Notes under the pieces: generated by a model
Told to the model about the DNA's origin: nothing
The model's database searches: none
The model's input: the letters and a program-made list of their open reading frames with translations, nothing else
Program-made: the position numbers and the translations under genes
Assembly (NCBI GenBank): GCA_034509735.1
Contig: JACGWO010000001.1
Coordinates: 10,184,854 to 10,248,853, forward strand
Reading direction: 5' to 3'
Source of the DNA: Sesamum alatum
Lineage: Eukaryota > Streptophyta > Magnoliopsida > Lamiales > Pedaliaceae
Length of the DNA: 64,000 bases
Shown: in pieces, positions 36,709-48,700 of the stretch
Layout: each line of letters opens with the position of its first letter
Position numbering within the stretch: position 1 is the first letter of the stretch

Positions 36709-37499
36709 TCATATACTATAATCAGCTGCTAGATTTAGCTGAAACCACTTCTCGCACATAACGTGCAGTAGTCGTAGTATAGTAGTAGTATTAGTAATAG
36801 TAGTCGAGACAACGAAAATTAACAAGGGTGATTGCTCTTGTGGGCTTTGTATTTCCAAAAGGGCAGCTGAGACATCAATCAAAGTAGTCTCTTCCTTTCT
36901 CTTCTTCCCTGTAAAGTTCTGTTCTATTACAACCTTAAATCCATCAATTCAATCAATGTCCTCCCAACACAATTTTCTCAATGTCTCTTGACAAACTTGA
37001 ACACATTATCCACAAAAGATTCACCGATTAAAACAGCCCGTTTGTTTATGTTTTCATTTTCAGTTTTCAGTGAATCGGCCCGGTGAACATGCACTGTGGA
37101 AGATATTAACCATGCATGAAGATTGACTGTGGAAAATATTAAAGTTGAAGAAATAGTGATTACTATACCAAAAGTAGAAAACAACAACATGTTAGGTACC
37201 ATGTGACATTCAACACATACAAAAATTCCACATAGAGAAAGGCCTATTTTCATAATTTTCAGACCATACTGTACCCGTTTGCAGTATCTGGAATTAATAT
37301 TGTTGAATCAATTAATTATATCCACTTGTACTTTAAAGGACATATATATATGTGTGTATAATTATGTTTGTGCGTGTGAGGTATGGCGAGGGAGATTTAA
37401 TTAAAAAGGTTGCTCAGAGAAAATGGCTCATTTTACTTCATCGGAAACTGGAAATGTCAATGATTGAATGCTATAAATTAAATCTATCTCTATAAATAG

Positions 37500-37525
37500 T
37501 GTGTGTGTGTGTGTGTTTGTGTGTG
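37500..37525. repeat. GT microsatellite
   Basis: About ten GT units interrupted once by TTT, directly visible. Confidence 0.9.
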
Positions 37526-37771
37526 CACACAAACATTGGAAAAAAAACAGTGGGCATGGCGGTTGGTTTTTCGTGTGTGTAATGGGGTGGGGTGGGGTGA
37601 GGGGAGGAATGACTGCCCACAACTCAATAATATGGAAGAAGATGCTATAATATATCTCAGTTTTTCAGACAGAAGTATGATAGAAGTTATAAGGTTGTTT
37701 TCAGTTACACAAAATATCTAGATCATAAGTTCTTCTATTTGTACATAAATTCAACGGGCTTAATTCAATTT

Positions 37772-38057
37772 ACTTTCATATGACGTTGCAAATAAGCAAA
37801 TTACCCCTATGAAAAAGAAAGAGCAGTTTACCTCCTCATGTTCTTTGAAATGGAGTTTAGGGATGTAAATTGCTCCATTTCAAATAATATAGGGAGGTAA
37901 ATTGATTCATTTTAAGAAACACAGGAAGGTAAATTGCTCCATTTCAAATAATATAGTGAGATAAATTGATTCATTTTAAGAAACACAGGGAGGTAAATTG
38001 CTATTTTATTTTTCATAAAGGGGTAATTTGTTCATTTGCAATATCACATAGGAGTTG
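37772..38057. mobile_element. Inverted-repeat element, 'TTGCAAAT' family, copy 1
   Basis: Left end GTTGCAAATAAGCAAATTACCCC is mirrored at the right end by GGGGTAATTTGTTCATTTGCAAT. Between them AGGTAAATTG and CATTTCAAATAATATAG-like units alternate several times. The same ends and internal units recur at 60722-61790 and 62312-62540. No coding capacity. Superfamily unknown. Confidence 0.65.
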
Positions 38058-38984
38058 CTTGCATTTTTCCCTAAATTCAACCAATCACCGATTGGAGCTA
38101 AATGGAACCGGTCCCGAGGTTTTGAATTCAAATGCAAAATTTAGCAACTATGACTTAGAAAAAATCTCACGAAAAGGCATTTTCATAAAGAAAGATTGAA
38201 AAGAAACCACATATTCTCGTACTTAGTATGCATCTACTAAATTGTTCATGGAAAAGCGTAAACGTGACTTTTACACCCCCTATTAATAGTAATAAATAGA
38301 CTTTCAAATCATTGTAAGAAGAACTTTTGACTAAAGAAAAGACAGAATTTTCTAACTTGAGACTTGACACGTGTTCAAAGTGTGCTTGAATTGCTTATCT
38401 TTGTTATTCTGACTTAAAAGGAAGAATAGAGTAAGTTGTTTAACCTTTCCTATCAAGCAAGCTAACTTCCATGAGAAACTAGCGATTACAAGTGAGAGAC
38501 CGAAGGGAAAGAACGATAATGCTCTCTAGAGGAGATATATCAACAATCAGCTCCTGAAATGACTAGATTGATGATTTATCGACATCTAGAGAGTGAAGAG
38601 CTCGACCGAGCGATATCTATCCGAACTTGAATTATATTGGGATTATTATATATAACTCATATGCTGAAAACAATGGGCACAGTAGGAGGAAATTGGAGAC
38701 AAGTTGGGAGTAAATATACTTTGATCCTTGACCTAAATAATTCATGTTCATGCAGCTGTTCCATACTTGAAAAGAAGCTCAACTGCAGCTTTGGCCCTAC
38801 ACTTACCCTATGGACCCTTCACTTGTCTCTGCAGACCACTGAATCAACGTACATTATCTCATCAACAAACACATTCTTCATTCTTACACACAATTTCAGC
38901 ATCTGAAAACAAAACACATTCTTCATTCTTACACACAATTTATCTACAATATTTCATCATCTGAAGATTTCGATTCTTTGATCG

Positions 38985-39290
38985 ATGGGTTTTAGATTAA
39001 TCCATTCCGTGCTTCATCATACTAAGCACGTTGTTCGGTATTCTCCTCCGTCTTCTTCTAAAGTAGAGAGTGTGCCCAAGGGTCACTTGGCTGTGTACGT
39101 TGGAGAGAATACGAGTAAGATTAACCGGTTCGTTGTCCCGATTTCGTATTTGAAGCATCCTTTGTTTCAGGACTTGTTGAGGAGTTCGGAGGAAGAGTTC
39201 GGGTTCAATCATCCCATGGGAGGCTTGACGATCCCGTGCAGTGAAAACGCGTTTAGGAGTGTAACGTCTTATTTGAATGGGTTGCAGTAG
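38985..39290 (+). CDS. SAUR protein, plus-strand block, copy 3 (atypical)
   Basis: Single-exon 101-residue [24 protein letters not shown], then [62 protein letters not shown]. It carries three extra residues in the VGE-RFV loop (ENTSKINRF), K for N in LNHP and SS for QA before EEEFGF. No CATGTG block or close TATA box was found in 350 bp upstream, unlike the other intact SAURs. Confidence 0.94.
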   Translation: MGFRLIHSVLHHTKHVVRYSPPSSSKVESVPKGHLAVYVGENTSKINRFVVPISYLKHPLFQDLLRSSEEEFGFNHPMGGLTIPCSENAFRSVTSYLNGLQ

Positions 39291-39794
39291 CAGGAACGGC
39301 ATGTTATTTTTGAATTTTTGATGGTGTAGAGATGAATATGATCGTCGGTGTATTTATGTCCTTGAATTATTTCAATCCAATTTTGTATCTGTATGTATAC
39401 GTTCTAAGCAGATTGAATTTCTTATTGCCATTTCTAATGCATTTTCTATTCCGTTCTGCATGTATAAACACCATATGTATAAACTCTTTCTTTAAATAAG
39501 ATTAATGACGTCATGTTATACACATAACGTCATTATGTAAAATGAAACTGAAAATGTAACATGAATTTGAATAGAAAATCCAGTACTCGTTCTAAGAGTC
39601 TTTGTATCACATCTTTTTTCATCAAGTGAAGTAGTACCTCACAATTGTATTTAGTATGAATGAACATTTCTTTTATATTTTTCCTTCTGTAAGTTGGAAT
39701 TACATCTCGAGATTTTTTGTGTTTCAAGATCAGATGTTGACATTGTTTTTCTTAATAAAACATAAACATTTAGAGACATTTCAAAACTACCTAA

Positions 39795-40328
39795 GTGTGC
39801 TAATTTAAATTCAGGACCATAATAGATACGTATGACACTTGGATCTGAATATATTTGGCCATCCATCATTTCCCGTCCTCATAATTTGTAATATCATGCT
39901 CTCTCGAAACTCAAAAAATAAGATCAAAACTTAAAAGTGAATTCCTAAACATATATAGTTGGATGATTTTTCATAATGGTCGCTATAAGACTGCAAAATG
40001 CATTATTTTCACACGAAAACTATACAAAGTTAAAAACATATGAAACACAAAAACTATACAAAGTAACTATACATATTTTTTTCCTTATATTTGTACTTCT
40101 TTTATTTTTCAAGTTAATGCATATTGTTGTCTTATAGCCTGGTACCACTATGAATAATCAACCAACTATATATGTTTGAGAATTCCCTTTTAAGATTTAA
40201 TTTAATTTTTTGACTCTCAAGAGCTCATGATATTACAAATTATGAGAACATGAGACGACGAATGGACATATATATCCAGATCTAAGCGTCGTACGTATTT
40301 ATTATGGTCCTGAATTTAGATTAGCAGA
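39795..40328. repeat. Long imperfect inverted repeat
   Basis: Left arm about 39795-40010 (GTGCTAATTTAAATTCAGG .. CTATAAGACTGCAAAATGCA) is complementary to the right arm about 40111-40328 (TGCATATTGTTGTCTTATAG .. CCTGAATTTAGATTAGCA). The loop is about 100 bp and itself has a repeated ACTATACAAAGT. Similarity by eye is high but not perfect. Either a foldback transposon or a hairpin-RNA source. Confidence 0.75.
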
Positions 40329-40958
40329 ACTCTTTCGAATTCTTTTTCTTTTCTTCTTTTTTTTATTTATTAGAAAAGTCCGCTTCAAAATCGATTTTTG
40401 CTTCAGTTACCAAATTATTACTTTCATATTTAATTAAATAGATATAATTGTGACTTAAAAATTTAAACTTTCTCGCTATCTTTTAATAAAAAATAGATTC
40501 ACCTACCGAATCAAACTGTATAGTTTCTGGAATATCAAAAGGTGAGTGTAATTGTTGGTCCGAATTTTGTCCAACGAACAACCCGTGAACTGCGTCAATA
40601 ATTGAACTATAAATATCAGGCAGAATTTGGCAACAATTTACAGCAAGTTGCATCAATATACAAGTAAAATAACCATTTCTGTACTTACAAGGACATGTGC
40701 GCATGATCCCGTAGCATCAAAGTGAGAAAATCAAGAATCGTTATAAATTCTATCACCTGGATCCTCGCTGCTGAAATATATCACAATACAGCATGGCCCA
40801 GAATGGAAAACAGTGAGATAGTCAATTAAATAATATTATGATTATCTGCATTTCAAGAATTCAGGAAACCTGCCCTCCGCAACTGCTGCAATAAAAAAAG
40901 GTTCCCATATGCTGTAAAGGTGGATCAAAAATACTTGGACCCATGCCCAAGAAATTTA

Positions 40959-41420
40959 GGGTAATTTACGAGGAGTCCTCTTTAAATTTTGGCATAATTA
41001 TAAATGTTATCTTATTGTTTAAAAAATTATTATACCGTCCATAATATTTGATGAAATTATGTAAACTTTAGATGGAGTTATGAAATTATCAATCTTGCCT
41101 TTTCTGTATTTTTTTTTCTAAAAAAATTGTAAAAAGTTGGGACGAGCTGGATGGAAAATTTTAAAAAATTGAAAATTACCCACTTAGTCCATAAAAAAGT
41201 TTCAAAAAAATTAAAAAATATAAATAAAATTATAATTCATAATCCACAATGACATTTTAGTTGATTCACCGCAGAAAATGGATGAAAACTCAATGATGAC
41301 TAACGGATTGAGCTAGGTGGTAGACGGTCGTTAAAATCAGGGCATTAGTAATTTCTCAAATACCGAAGGGGAATTTGCAATCATGCTAGAGGCCTCATGG
41401 GAGCTCGTTGTAATTTACCC
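40959..41420. mobile_element. Mutator-like non-autonomous element (462 bp)
   Basis: Ends GGGTAATTTACGAGGAG and, inverted, GGGTAAATTACAACGAG. The nine flanking bases (AGAAATTTA left, AAAATTTTA right) agree at seven positions, consistent with an aged 9-bp target duplication. No coding capacity. Confidence 0.55.
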
Positions 41421-41845
41421 AAAATTTTAATAAAATCAAAGCATCACAGATTTTCATAATGCCAGACCATACCATGTAAATTTGTTGGTAACTTTGAGTT
41501 AGGTGCCCTTCTTCTCAAGAAACCTGCAATAAAAGCGGACATCATTTCTATGATTCATGATAACATGGAAGGTACAAGTGGGGATCCTTAACCATGTGAT
41601 GATGTATAGATAGAAGAAATATTTTTTGACTTTGATTACAAAAGCCATGTGCTTCTTGGTAATGTAGACCCCTATTAGAATATTATATTAGCCTTGACCT
41701 CCAAATTTCAGCGACTATATATGTCCGTCTTCTACACTTTCCAGCAACAGCCAAAGCAAGTTCTATAGTGATCCAAGAATCACAGAGCATTCAAGAGTCC
41801 CAGTAGAAAAACCAACATCTATTTTTCCAACCCCAGAAACAAGCC

Positions 41846-42139
41846 ATGGCTATTCGATTACCATCTTTGATTTCAAATGCTAAGCAATTCTACAAGCTTC
41901 AATCCCTTCTCCACAGAAATCAATCGGATGTGCCTAAGGGCCATCTTGCAGTTTACGTTGGAGAAATCCAGAGGAAAAGATATGTGGTTCCGATATCATA
42001 CCTGAATCACCCTTCATTTCAAGATTTGTTGCATCGAGCGGAGGAAGAATTTGGCTTCAATCATCCCATGGGAGGTCTCACAATTCCGTGCAGTGAGAAT
42101 GCCTTTGTTGAGCTGACCTCAAGAATGCAGCTGTCATGA
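41846..42139 (+). CDS. SAUR protein, plus-strand block, copy 4
   Basis: Single-exon 97-residue [30 protein letters not shown], then [69 protein letters not shown] in place of KRFVV is shared with the next gene at 44467, as is the [20 protein letters not shown] segment, so these two are a duplicate pair. Confidence 0.95.
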   Translation: MAIRLPSLISNAKQFYKLQSLLHRNQSDVPKGHLAVYVGEIQRKRYVVPISYLNHPSFQDLLHRAEEEFGFNHPMGGLTIPCSENAFVELTSRMQLS

Positions 42140-42965
42140 TGCAAGAAACCAATCAAAACGGCAGAGCTAAACAGTTTTGACTAATTGTATTGTGTTTTTT
42201 GTGTTCACACAGTAGATGTAGGGTGTAGATTCATGTAGGCAGTCCTGTTCTGATGTAAAAGGAGAGAATACATACTTATACAAGAGAATTTTTTGCCTTC
42301 TTCAGTTAAACAAAGCTCCACTTGAAACTTTAATCAATTTTAGCATCTTGCTACATGCAAATTACTAGTTCTTGACATCCATGCTCGCGCACAAAGAACT
42401 TAAAGACTCATATATTTGCATTTGCTTGAAACAACATTAATATGCTTCAGTTTAATAATGAACAACATAAAACTTTAATCCAAGTTCAAACAGAATAGCA
42501 TACATCCCCCTTACCCTGGAGCTCAGGGGTCTGAGCAGAACGTAGGTTTCAGCCTTTCAGGTACTCAACATGTTTGTGGATAATTAAAACAGTTCAGAAT
42601 TCTGCATATAAATAGATGAAAATTTAGGGCAACATAGAGAACTGTATAATCATTATTCAGATGAAGAGGGAACAATCCCAACTTATTCCTCATGGACAAG
42701 TTGGATGTCAAGGTGGAAAAATTTGTGTTTATCCTGCAGCCTAAGCATAAGAGATTCTATTCTGACCCTAGCATTCGGGAACTGAAAAATTTTATGGACT
42801 CATCGAACAGCAGGCTTGTTATTAAGTTCATAAAGAAAATTGGCAACCGGAAAAATCCATGGTGTTGTTTCTACATTTGGCCTCACAACTATGCTTTGGC
42901 TGAAGAAGTTGATCACCCAACTCCAGCCTTTCCCGACACCAAACCCCCACCCCCACAGCAAAACC

Positions 42966-43462
42966 TAGGGGTGTACAATTTTCGGTTAACCGACCGAACC
43001 GAAATTCAGTTTTAACCCAATACCGAACCGAAAATTCAATTCGGTATTCGGTTATTTTTATAAAAGAAATCGGTATTCGGTTCGGTTTTCGGTTCTTTGT
43101 GCCAGTTAACAAAACCGAATCGAATACTGATTTTTAAAAAATATATATTATATATAAATATTAAATATCTAGATATTTGTATTTATAAAAAAAATAATTT
43201 AATGGTTAATACATTATAATTATTGATTAACAAATCATTTATAACTAACAAATTAATATTACATTATTACTTAATTGCAAAATTTTCTTCTTTTTTTTTA
43301 AATTTTCGGTTAATTCGGTACAGAACCGAAACGTAATAAATTCGATTTTACCGAATATTTCGGTTAGGTATTCGGTACGCCATTTCGGCGTACCGAATAT
43401 TTCGATTAACCGAACTTTTGATTCGATTCGATTCGGTTCGGTTAACCGAAATGAACACCCTC
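42966..43462. mobile_element. hAT-like non-autonomous element (about 497 bp)
   Basis: Left end TAGGGGTGTACAATTTTCGG and inverted right end GAGGGTGTTCATTTCGG, both followed by TTAACCGA and CCGAACCGAA-type repeats. CAAAACC flanks both sides (42959-42965 and 43463-43469), matching a short target duplication. The subterminal CGGTT/AACCG repeats are the kind seen in hAT elements. No transposase. Confidence 0.6.
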
Positions 43463-43697
43463 CAAAACCAAAGAAATTCCCACTTCGCAATTTGTTTTTC
43501 TGGGGAAAGAAAAATAGTTATATTCCCAAAATGTGATATGCTACAGTCAGTTGCAGAATAATGTTACGTGTGTAAGCAATTATTTCACATTAATAGCTAG
43601 GCCTTCCCATATAAGGTTTCTTGTATACACTTTACTTTATGGCATCTATAAGTCTTGTAAAAGGTATTTACACATTTGCAGCTACGCCTGAGCAGAG

Positions 43698-43763
43698 TTA
43701 AACTTCCAATTCAAGATTCAAACTTATATCTTAAACTTCCAATTCAAGATTCAAACTTATATC
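43698..43763. repeat. 33-bp tandem duplication
   Basis: Two consecutive identical units starting TTAAACTTCCAATTCAAG. Confidence 0.9.
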
Positions 43764-44192
43764 TCTTGATGACTAAAGAGGCTCCTCCACTCAGGTATAA
43801 AAATATAAAAAAGAATGGACAGATCAGAAGCTATTCCCGATATCAACCTATAGAGAATCCTTGATTAAATATTCGCAGGACATCAGAAAAGTCCACCACA
43901 TAAGAAAAAAACATATTCAGTGGTCTTCCCAGAATTATTGCATGCCACTTGCAATGCAACTTGCCTCGGCGTTTCAGAAATTCCTTCTCTGCATAAAACT
44001 ATCCCCTAACATCACATATATCATTAATACAAAATCCACCACACAGATAACTCATTTTCCTTTATACAACTCCCAGTTTTTGAGGCATCAGGCTTCAAAA
44101 CAACCTACAATGTCCCTCTCAACAATGACGTCATGGGAACAAGTGGGGCTTCTGAACCATAAGCTATTGCACGGATAAGAATACAATACATT

Positions 44193-44193
<1 letters not shown>

Positions 44194-44219
<26 letters not shown>
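44194..44219. repeat. AT microsatellite
   Basis: About 12 uninterrupted TA units. Similar AT runs lie at 48779-48802 and about 59209-59228. Confidence 0.85.
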
Positions 44220-44224
<5 letters not shown>

Positions 44225-44466
44225 TGTGAGCAAAGCCATGTGAGATTTATCAATCATTAGGACCTTGTCAGTAGATTATTAATCCACTCCTGCCCTGATT
44301 TCACTCCCCAAGTTGGCCTGCTGTTATTGGCAGCTAAACAATGCTATAAATACAAGTAAGAATCATCTTTCTGCTGCAACCTCAAGAAACTTCAACATCA
44401 ATCAAATGTGTTGTTTTTAGATCCCTCGAGAAACTTTTGATTTCATTAAAAACAAGAAAGAAAGTT

Positions 44467-44763
44467 ATGGGTTTCCATTTTCCATCCATGATTAACATCA
44501 ACACCAAGCAAATTCAAAAATTTCAATCTCTTCTTGCCAGAAACCAATCAGATGTTCCTAAAGGTCACCTGGCAGTTTATGTTGGAGAATTTCAGAAGAA
44601 GAGATATGTAGTTCCAATATCGTACCTGAACCATCCTGCATTTCAAGATTTGTTACGGCAAGCAGAGGAAGAGTTTGGTTTTGATCATCCTATGGGTGGT
44701 CTGACATTCCCATGTAAGGAGGAAGCCTTCATCAACTTGACTACTCAGCTGAGTGTTTCATGA
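44467..44763 (+). CDS. SAUR protein, plus-strand block, copy 5
   Basis: Single-exon 98-residue SAUR, MGFHFPSMININTKQIQKFQSLLARNQ, then [61 protein letters not shown]. The frame opens ten codons earlier (ATG 44437), but MGF is the common SAUR start and I prefer it; the TATA at 44345-44352 would place both ATGs in the transcript. LTFPC and CKEE depart from the usual LTIPC-SE. Last SAUR before MRL1. Confidence 0.93.
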   Translation: MGFHFPSMININTKQIQKFQSLLARNQSDVPKGHLAVYVGEFQKKRYVVPISYLNHPAFQDLLRQAEEEFGFDHPMGGLTFPCKEEAFINLTTQLSVS

Positions 44764-45783
44764 AGCAATGAACAAAGTTCAGTGCTCAACAATTTTGACA
44801 ACCGAGTGGCTTCCTCTTGTGAACCCCTGTAGAAGAAAAATTGACTGATTAATGTATCACCATTGAAGCATAGAGATATTTAAAATGATTCTTTTATGTC
44901 TATATTTCAGCTAGATATTGTTCAGTACGACTTGCCAGATCTGTTTAAGCCTGTGTCCACTGACTTGATCATTCTACATATAAGGTCAGTAGCCAGCATG
45001 CACAACATCATATATCAGGCAATAATGCTTAAGCATCTCTAGAATAAATTGAACTTCGAATTCTGTAACTGAGCACTCTGAAAGTTCAAATAGCCACTAC
45101 AATCTGAACAAATGTTCAGAAATCAAAAGGCTGATTTCATTTGAAAAATCTCTTGTTCTGATGAATTACAATATTCTAGTTCAGCTCTTTCTATGCTTAT
45201 TTCATTTGAATAATCTAGGCAATAAATGACTTCGACAGCCCGTTATCAAAATAATATTGACTGGGGATTCATTATAGAAAAGAATCGCACAGTCAACATG
45301 GCCGTGGCTATGTCATATCTCACATATATTACAAATACAATCAATCAAACTGCTGCCGCCTCATATTTCTGCAGTTAATCTAGCCCTCCCATTTTGACTC
45401 ACAAAATCCCAGAAAAAAACCAATCCTTAGTGATATATACTTCCAACTCTGACCAGCTGAAAACCATCTGGAAGGTAATAGTTTAGAGCAGCTACAGGTA
45501 GCAAATCAAGGGTCTGCAACAAACATATAGACACTTTCAGAAACAACTCATCCATTTCCTTCATCTTCTCTCTTTTAACTTAGATAGTAGTGCGGCTTCC
45601 TTGAAGACACTTCCATCATGTCACGAACTTTCTCGTATTTCTGCATGGAAGACAGTTTGTGCCATTATATCATAAACATGAATCTCCAACTTATGGCAGG
45701 GTCATATGACCTTTTAGGGGTAGGAGTTGGGGTATCAATTATCAAGAAAATGCATTCCTGTAAGACACCAACATATCTTAACC
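44764..45783. other. Spacer between last SAUR and MRL1
   Basis: Convergent 3' flanks of the plus-strand SAUR and minus-strand MRL1. No gene seen. Confidence 0.6.
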
Positions 45784-48700
45784 TTATTCTAGCGACAAAT
45801 GGACAGTTCTGATTTTACGTTGTTGACGGCTTATGCCTGAACCTAGATGTCGTATGGATGAGCTGAGATCTATTTTCTTTTCACGGTAAGGAGAACCAAG
45901 TTTTGGCTGGAACCACTTTCTTATGATAACACCATTTATTCGGATCTTTCCATATGATTCATTTCCTTGATAAGATAGTCCAAGTCTCCTCAACAGCGAT
46001 GCAACTGCTTGGCTTATCCTGTTGAGAAAATGAAACATTTTCAGTACATTTTGAAGCTTATTAATGATCTAAAAACAACTCACTGAATCTTGATAATCAA
46101 CAATTGAAGTGCTAAAAGTTAAATTATAATATGCATAACGATTCTCATTGCACTTGTGAAGATGACATCTGTCTTTGGGAATGCAGAACAACTTCCAAGG
46201 TTAGGTTTTGACATTACCTCCTTAACGTAAGGCCAGTAACTTTTATCTGTTGCTAAGCCAGCATGTCTCCACAAATTGAGTACAACGAGTGGATATACAT
46301 ATGTCAGTTTCACCTCAAATGGTTTTAGTTAAGGTTATCTGACCGAGAACCCCACTAATAGAAGTTGAATGCTAATTTTGGGGCGTATATTGTTCTCTCA
46401 TCTTGAAATTGATTCTTTTCTGGAAGTAAAATCCACTTCCAGTATTCAACTAGAGTAAATATTTACTCACATTTGTATCCTATCATAAGATGCCCAAGTG
46501 AACAAGGATTTTGTTGGACCTTTACAAATTTCATACTCATGAAAGCCTCCTCTGAAGGCTTCCGGACTCCATACAGACGACAAGCACTGAACTGTGACTC
46601 GCAACGAAATCCACCAAGCATCTCTTATACTTCATTTCAAGTCAAACTGTAAAAATACCTATCTTTGTCTCTATGGTCAACTAACAAAACTTCTATCTAA
46701 TTAGGAAATTTTGTTGAGCATGTAACCACACAATCACATCCATGCAAAGAAGCTTCCTTTTCAACTAGCAAAGAAGATCCTCTCACCTGCTCGCAATATT
46801 AATCATTTTCTCGCCTGCAGATGTCTGAATTTGGGCCTTTTCTATAGGCAGTAAAATGTGTACATTGGGCAACTTTGCACCTGTCCAAGTTTCGTAAGAA
46901 AGTGGTAAAAACAGCGGAAATAAAGAAAGAATAAAACATATAATGATGCCATGGAATAGGCATCAATAAAGAGATGAAGATACTTCAAGTTTCGCAAATT
47001 GATCAACCTGTTTGTGCTGAATGCATTTAAGGTCAGTAATAAGCACATAATTAGAAGGAAATCGTCGAGTAAACCAGAAACATGTTACAATAATGAAGCA
47101 AACAAAGAAGTGTAAGTTGCTACCAGCAGCCAAGCGATGCTTGAGACCTTTCAGAACCGTCAACAAGTATACCTGACCAATAATTGCAACGCATTTCAGA
47201 GAGATTGTTAACTGCAGATATAGATGTATAATAAGGCACTCAGTTGTATCTCAGTGCTGGATGTCTGTGTCTGTGTCTGAGTGTGTGTGTGTGTGTGTCT
47301 GGGCGGCGGGCGGAGGTATATTTCAAGGTGTTTACTAGGTGGTAAAATGTTAATGTCGCAACCAACACCTTGGCTGGGCCGCATGATAACAATAATAGAC
47401 GATGATGCACATAAAAGATACGATTCGCACACACAAAAAGGAAATATTTATGATCTAGTTTAAACAACAATACTCTTGAGAGCTATTAAAGCACAACATC
47501 CTTGCGCCACAATAACATTTTCCCACCAATGGTAGTATTTTTGTTAATGCGAATACTAAAGGAAGAAGCCTATGACCTGGAAGAAGTCATTAGGAAGAGG
47601 CTGTAATATGTAATGTGGATGTAGATAAAGCATCAATCAGGATAGAGCGGAAACAGGAGGGATCATAAGGCCACTGTGGTAAGGTTTGTATGCATTATTA
47701 TAGCTGAAATGAAAATTAGTGCTATGCGAAATGAGCTCACCTCAGCTGTGTGAACCTGAAAATTTCTCACATCAACAACAATTGGGCTTTCTTTCAAAGA
47801 GACAAGTGGTATAACTCCAAGAGAAGCAGCCTCCTAAAAATGCAGAAAAGATGTGTGAAGTCGCTCATAATTTTCAAAGAGGTGAAAGTTCTTAACGGTA
47901 AAGATTTTCAATAAACAAAGATTTGGACTTGTTTACGGACCTCCAGTAAAGAAAAAGCACGGGGATCATATTCCCCAAATCCATCAATCAAGGAAAGGAG
48001 GTTTGCACCTTTTGATGTATCAGTATTAATCCCAAGATTCTCAATGAGTCTATTTCTTACAGATACATCGTGAGGGAGCTGTAGGCAGCCTAAAACTTGA
48101 GAAAGTTCGTCCATTGTAGGTGCCACACCGGCTACAATTGTTTCCCTGTACACCATTAAGGCCAAAGATGTCCTGTGGAAATATAGCCATCTCATAAACC
48201 ATGTCTGCTGTATTTTATAGATGAAACATGGCAGTAATTTTTCATTTTGTGATTGGTAGTAGTAAAGTTGCATATATGAATCGGCCATGAAGATTATTGA
48301 GATAATAATTACATAATCAATGTTCTCTAAATTCATTCAAAGATTCTCAACAATGAATTAGAATGTTAGCATTGCACATTTGACTTCCAAAAGAAATAAT
48401 AAAATATGCAGACATGAAGTCAATGATAAAAGAAAATATCCCACAGAAAACTAAACGCTTCAAAGAGAAACCCAAACTCTTGCAAACATGGGTGTCCAAA
48501 AAGAGTAGGATTCAACAGTCCATAAGTCTGCAAACAGCATGAACGGTTTCACTAAGATGTAGAAAACAGACACCTCTAGGATATTTACACTCCCAACAAC
48601 TCCCATTACTCTCCAATTGTCAATCCAAACGACAACAGGAATTACAAACTATTTAATTACTCATCTCCACATTCTGGTCTTGAGTGGAAGTTTAAGCATT

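Larger units (their letters stand above)
36709..38984. other. Spacer with microsatellite and inverted-repeat element
   Basis: No gene recognised. Holds a GT microsatellite (37500-37525), a G-rich run near 37580-37600 and an inverted-repeat element at 37772-38057. Near 38880-38945 a stretch of about 30 bp (ACATTCTTCATTC) is repeated in tandem just before the next SAUR. Confidence 0.55.
39291..41845. other. Spacer with two inverted-repeat structures
   Basis: No gene. Contains the long hairpin at 39795-40328 and the Mutator-like element at 40959-41420. The right end is the next SAUR promoter: CCATGTG at 41592-41598 and 41644-41650, and TATA at 41715-41722. Confidence 0.6.
42140..44466. other. 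Spacer with hAT-like element
   Basis: No convincing gene. An open frame at 42692-43015 has no motif I know and runs into the transposon at its 3' end. Also holds a 33-bp tandem repeat (43698-43763) and an AT microsatellite (44194-44219). Next SAUR's CCATGTGA lies at 44236-44243 and TATA at 44345-44352. Confidence 0.55.

Noticed and set aside
37500..37525. GT-repeat open frames on both strands near 37430-37720
   Set aside because: Microsatellite translation, not genes. The same applies to the GT run near 47278-47299.
42692..43015. 107-codon open frame considered as a gene
   Set aside because: Its 3' part runs into the hAT-like element and no motif is recognisable.
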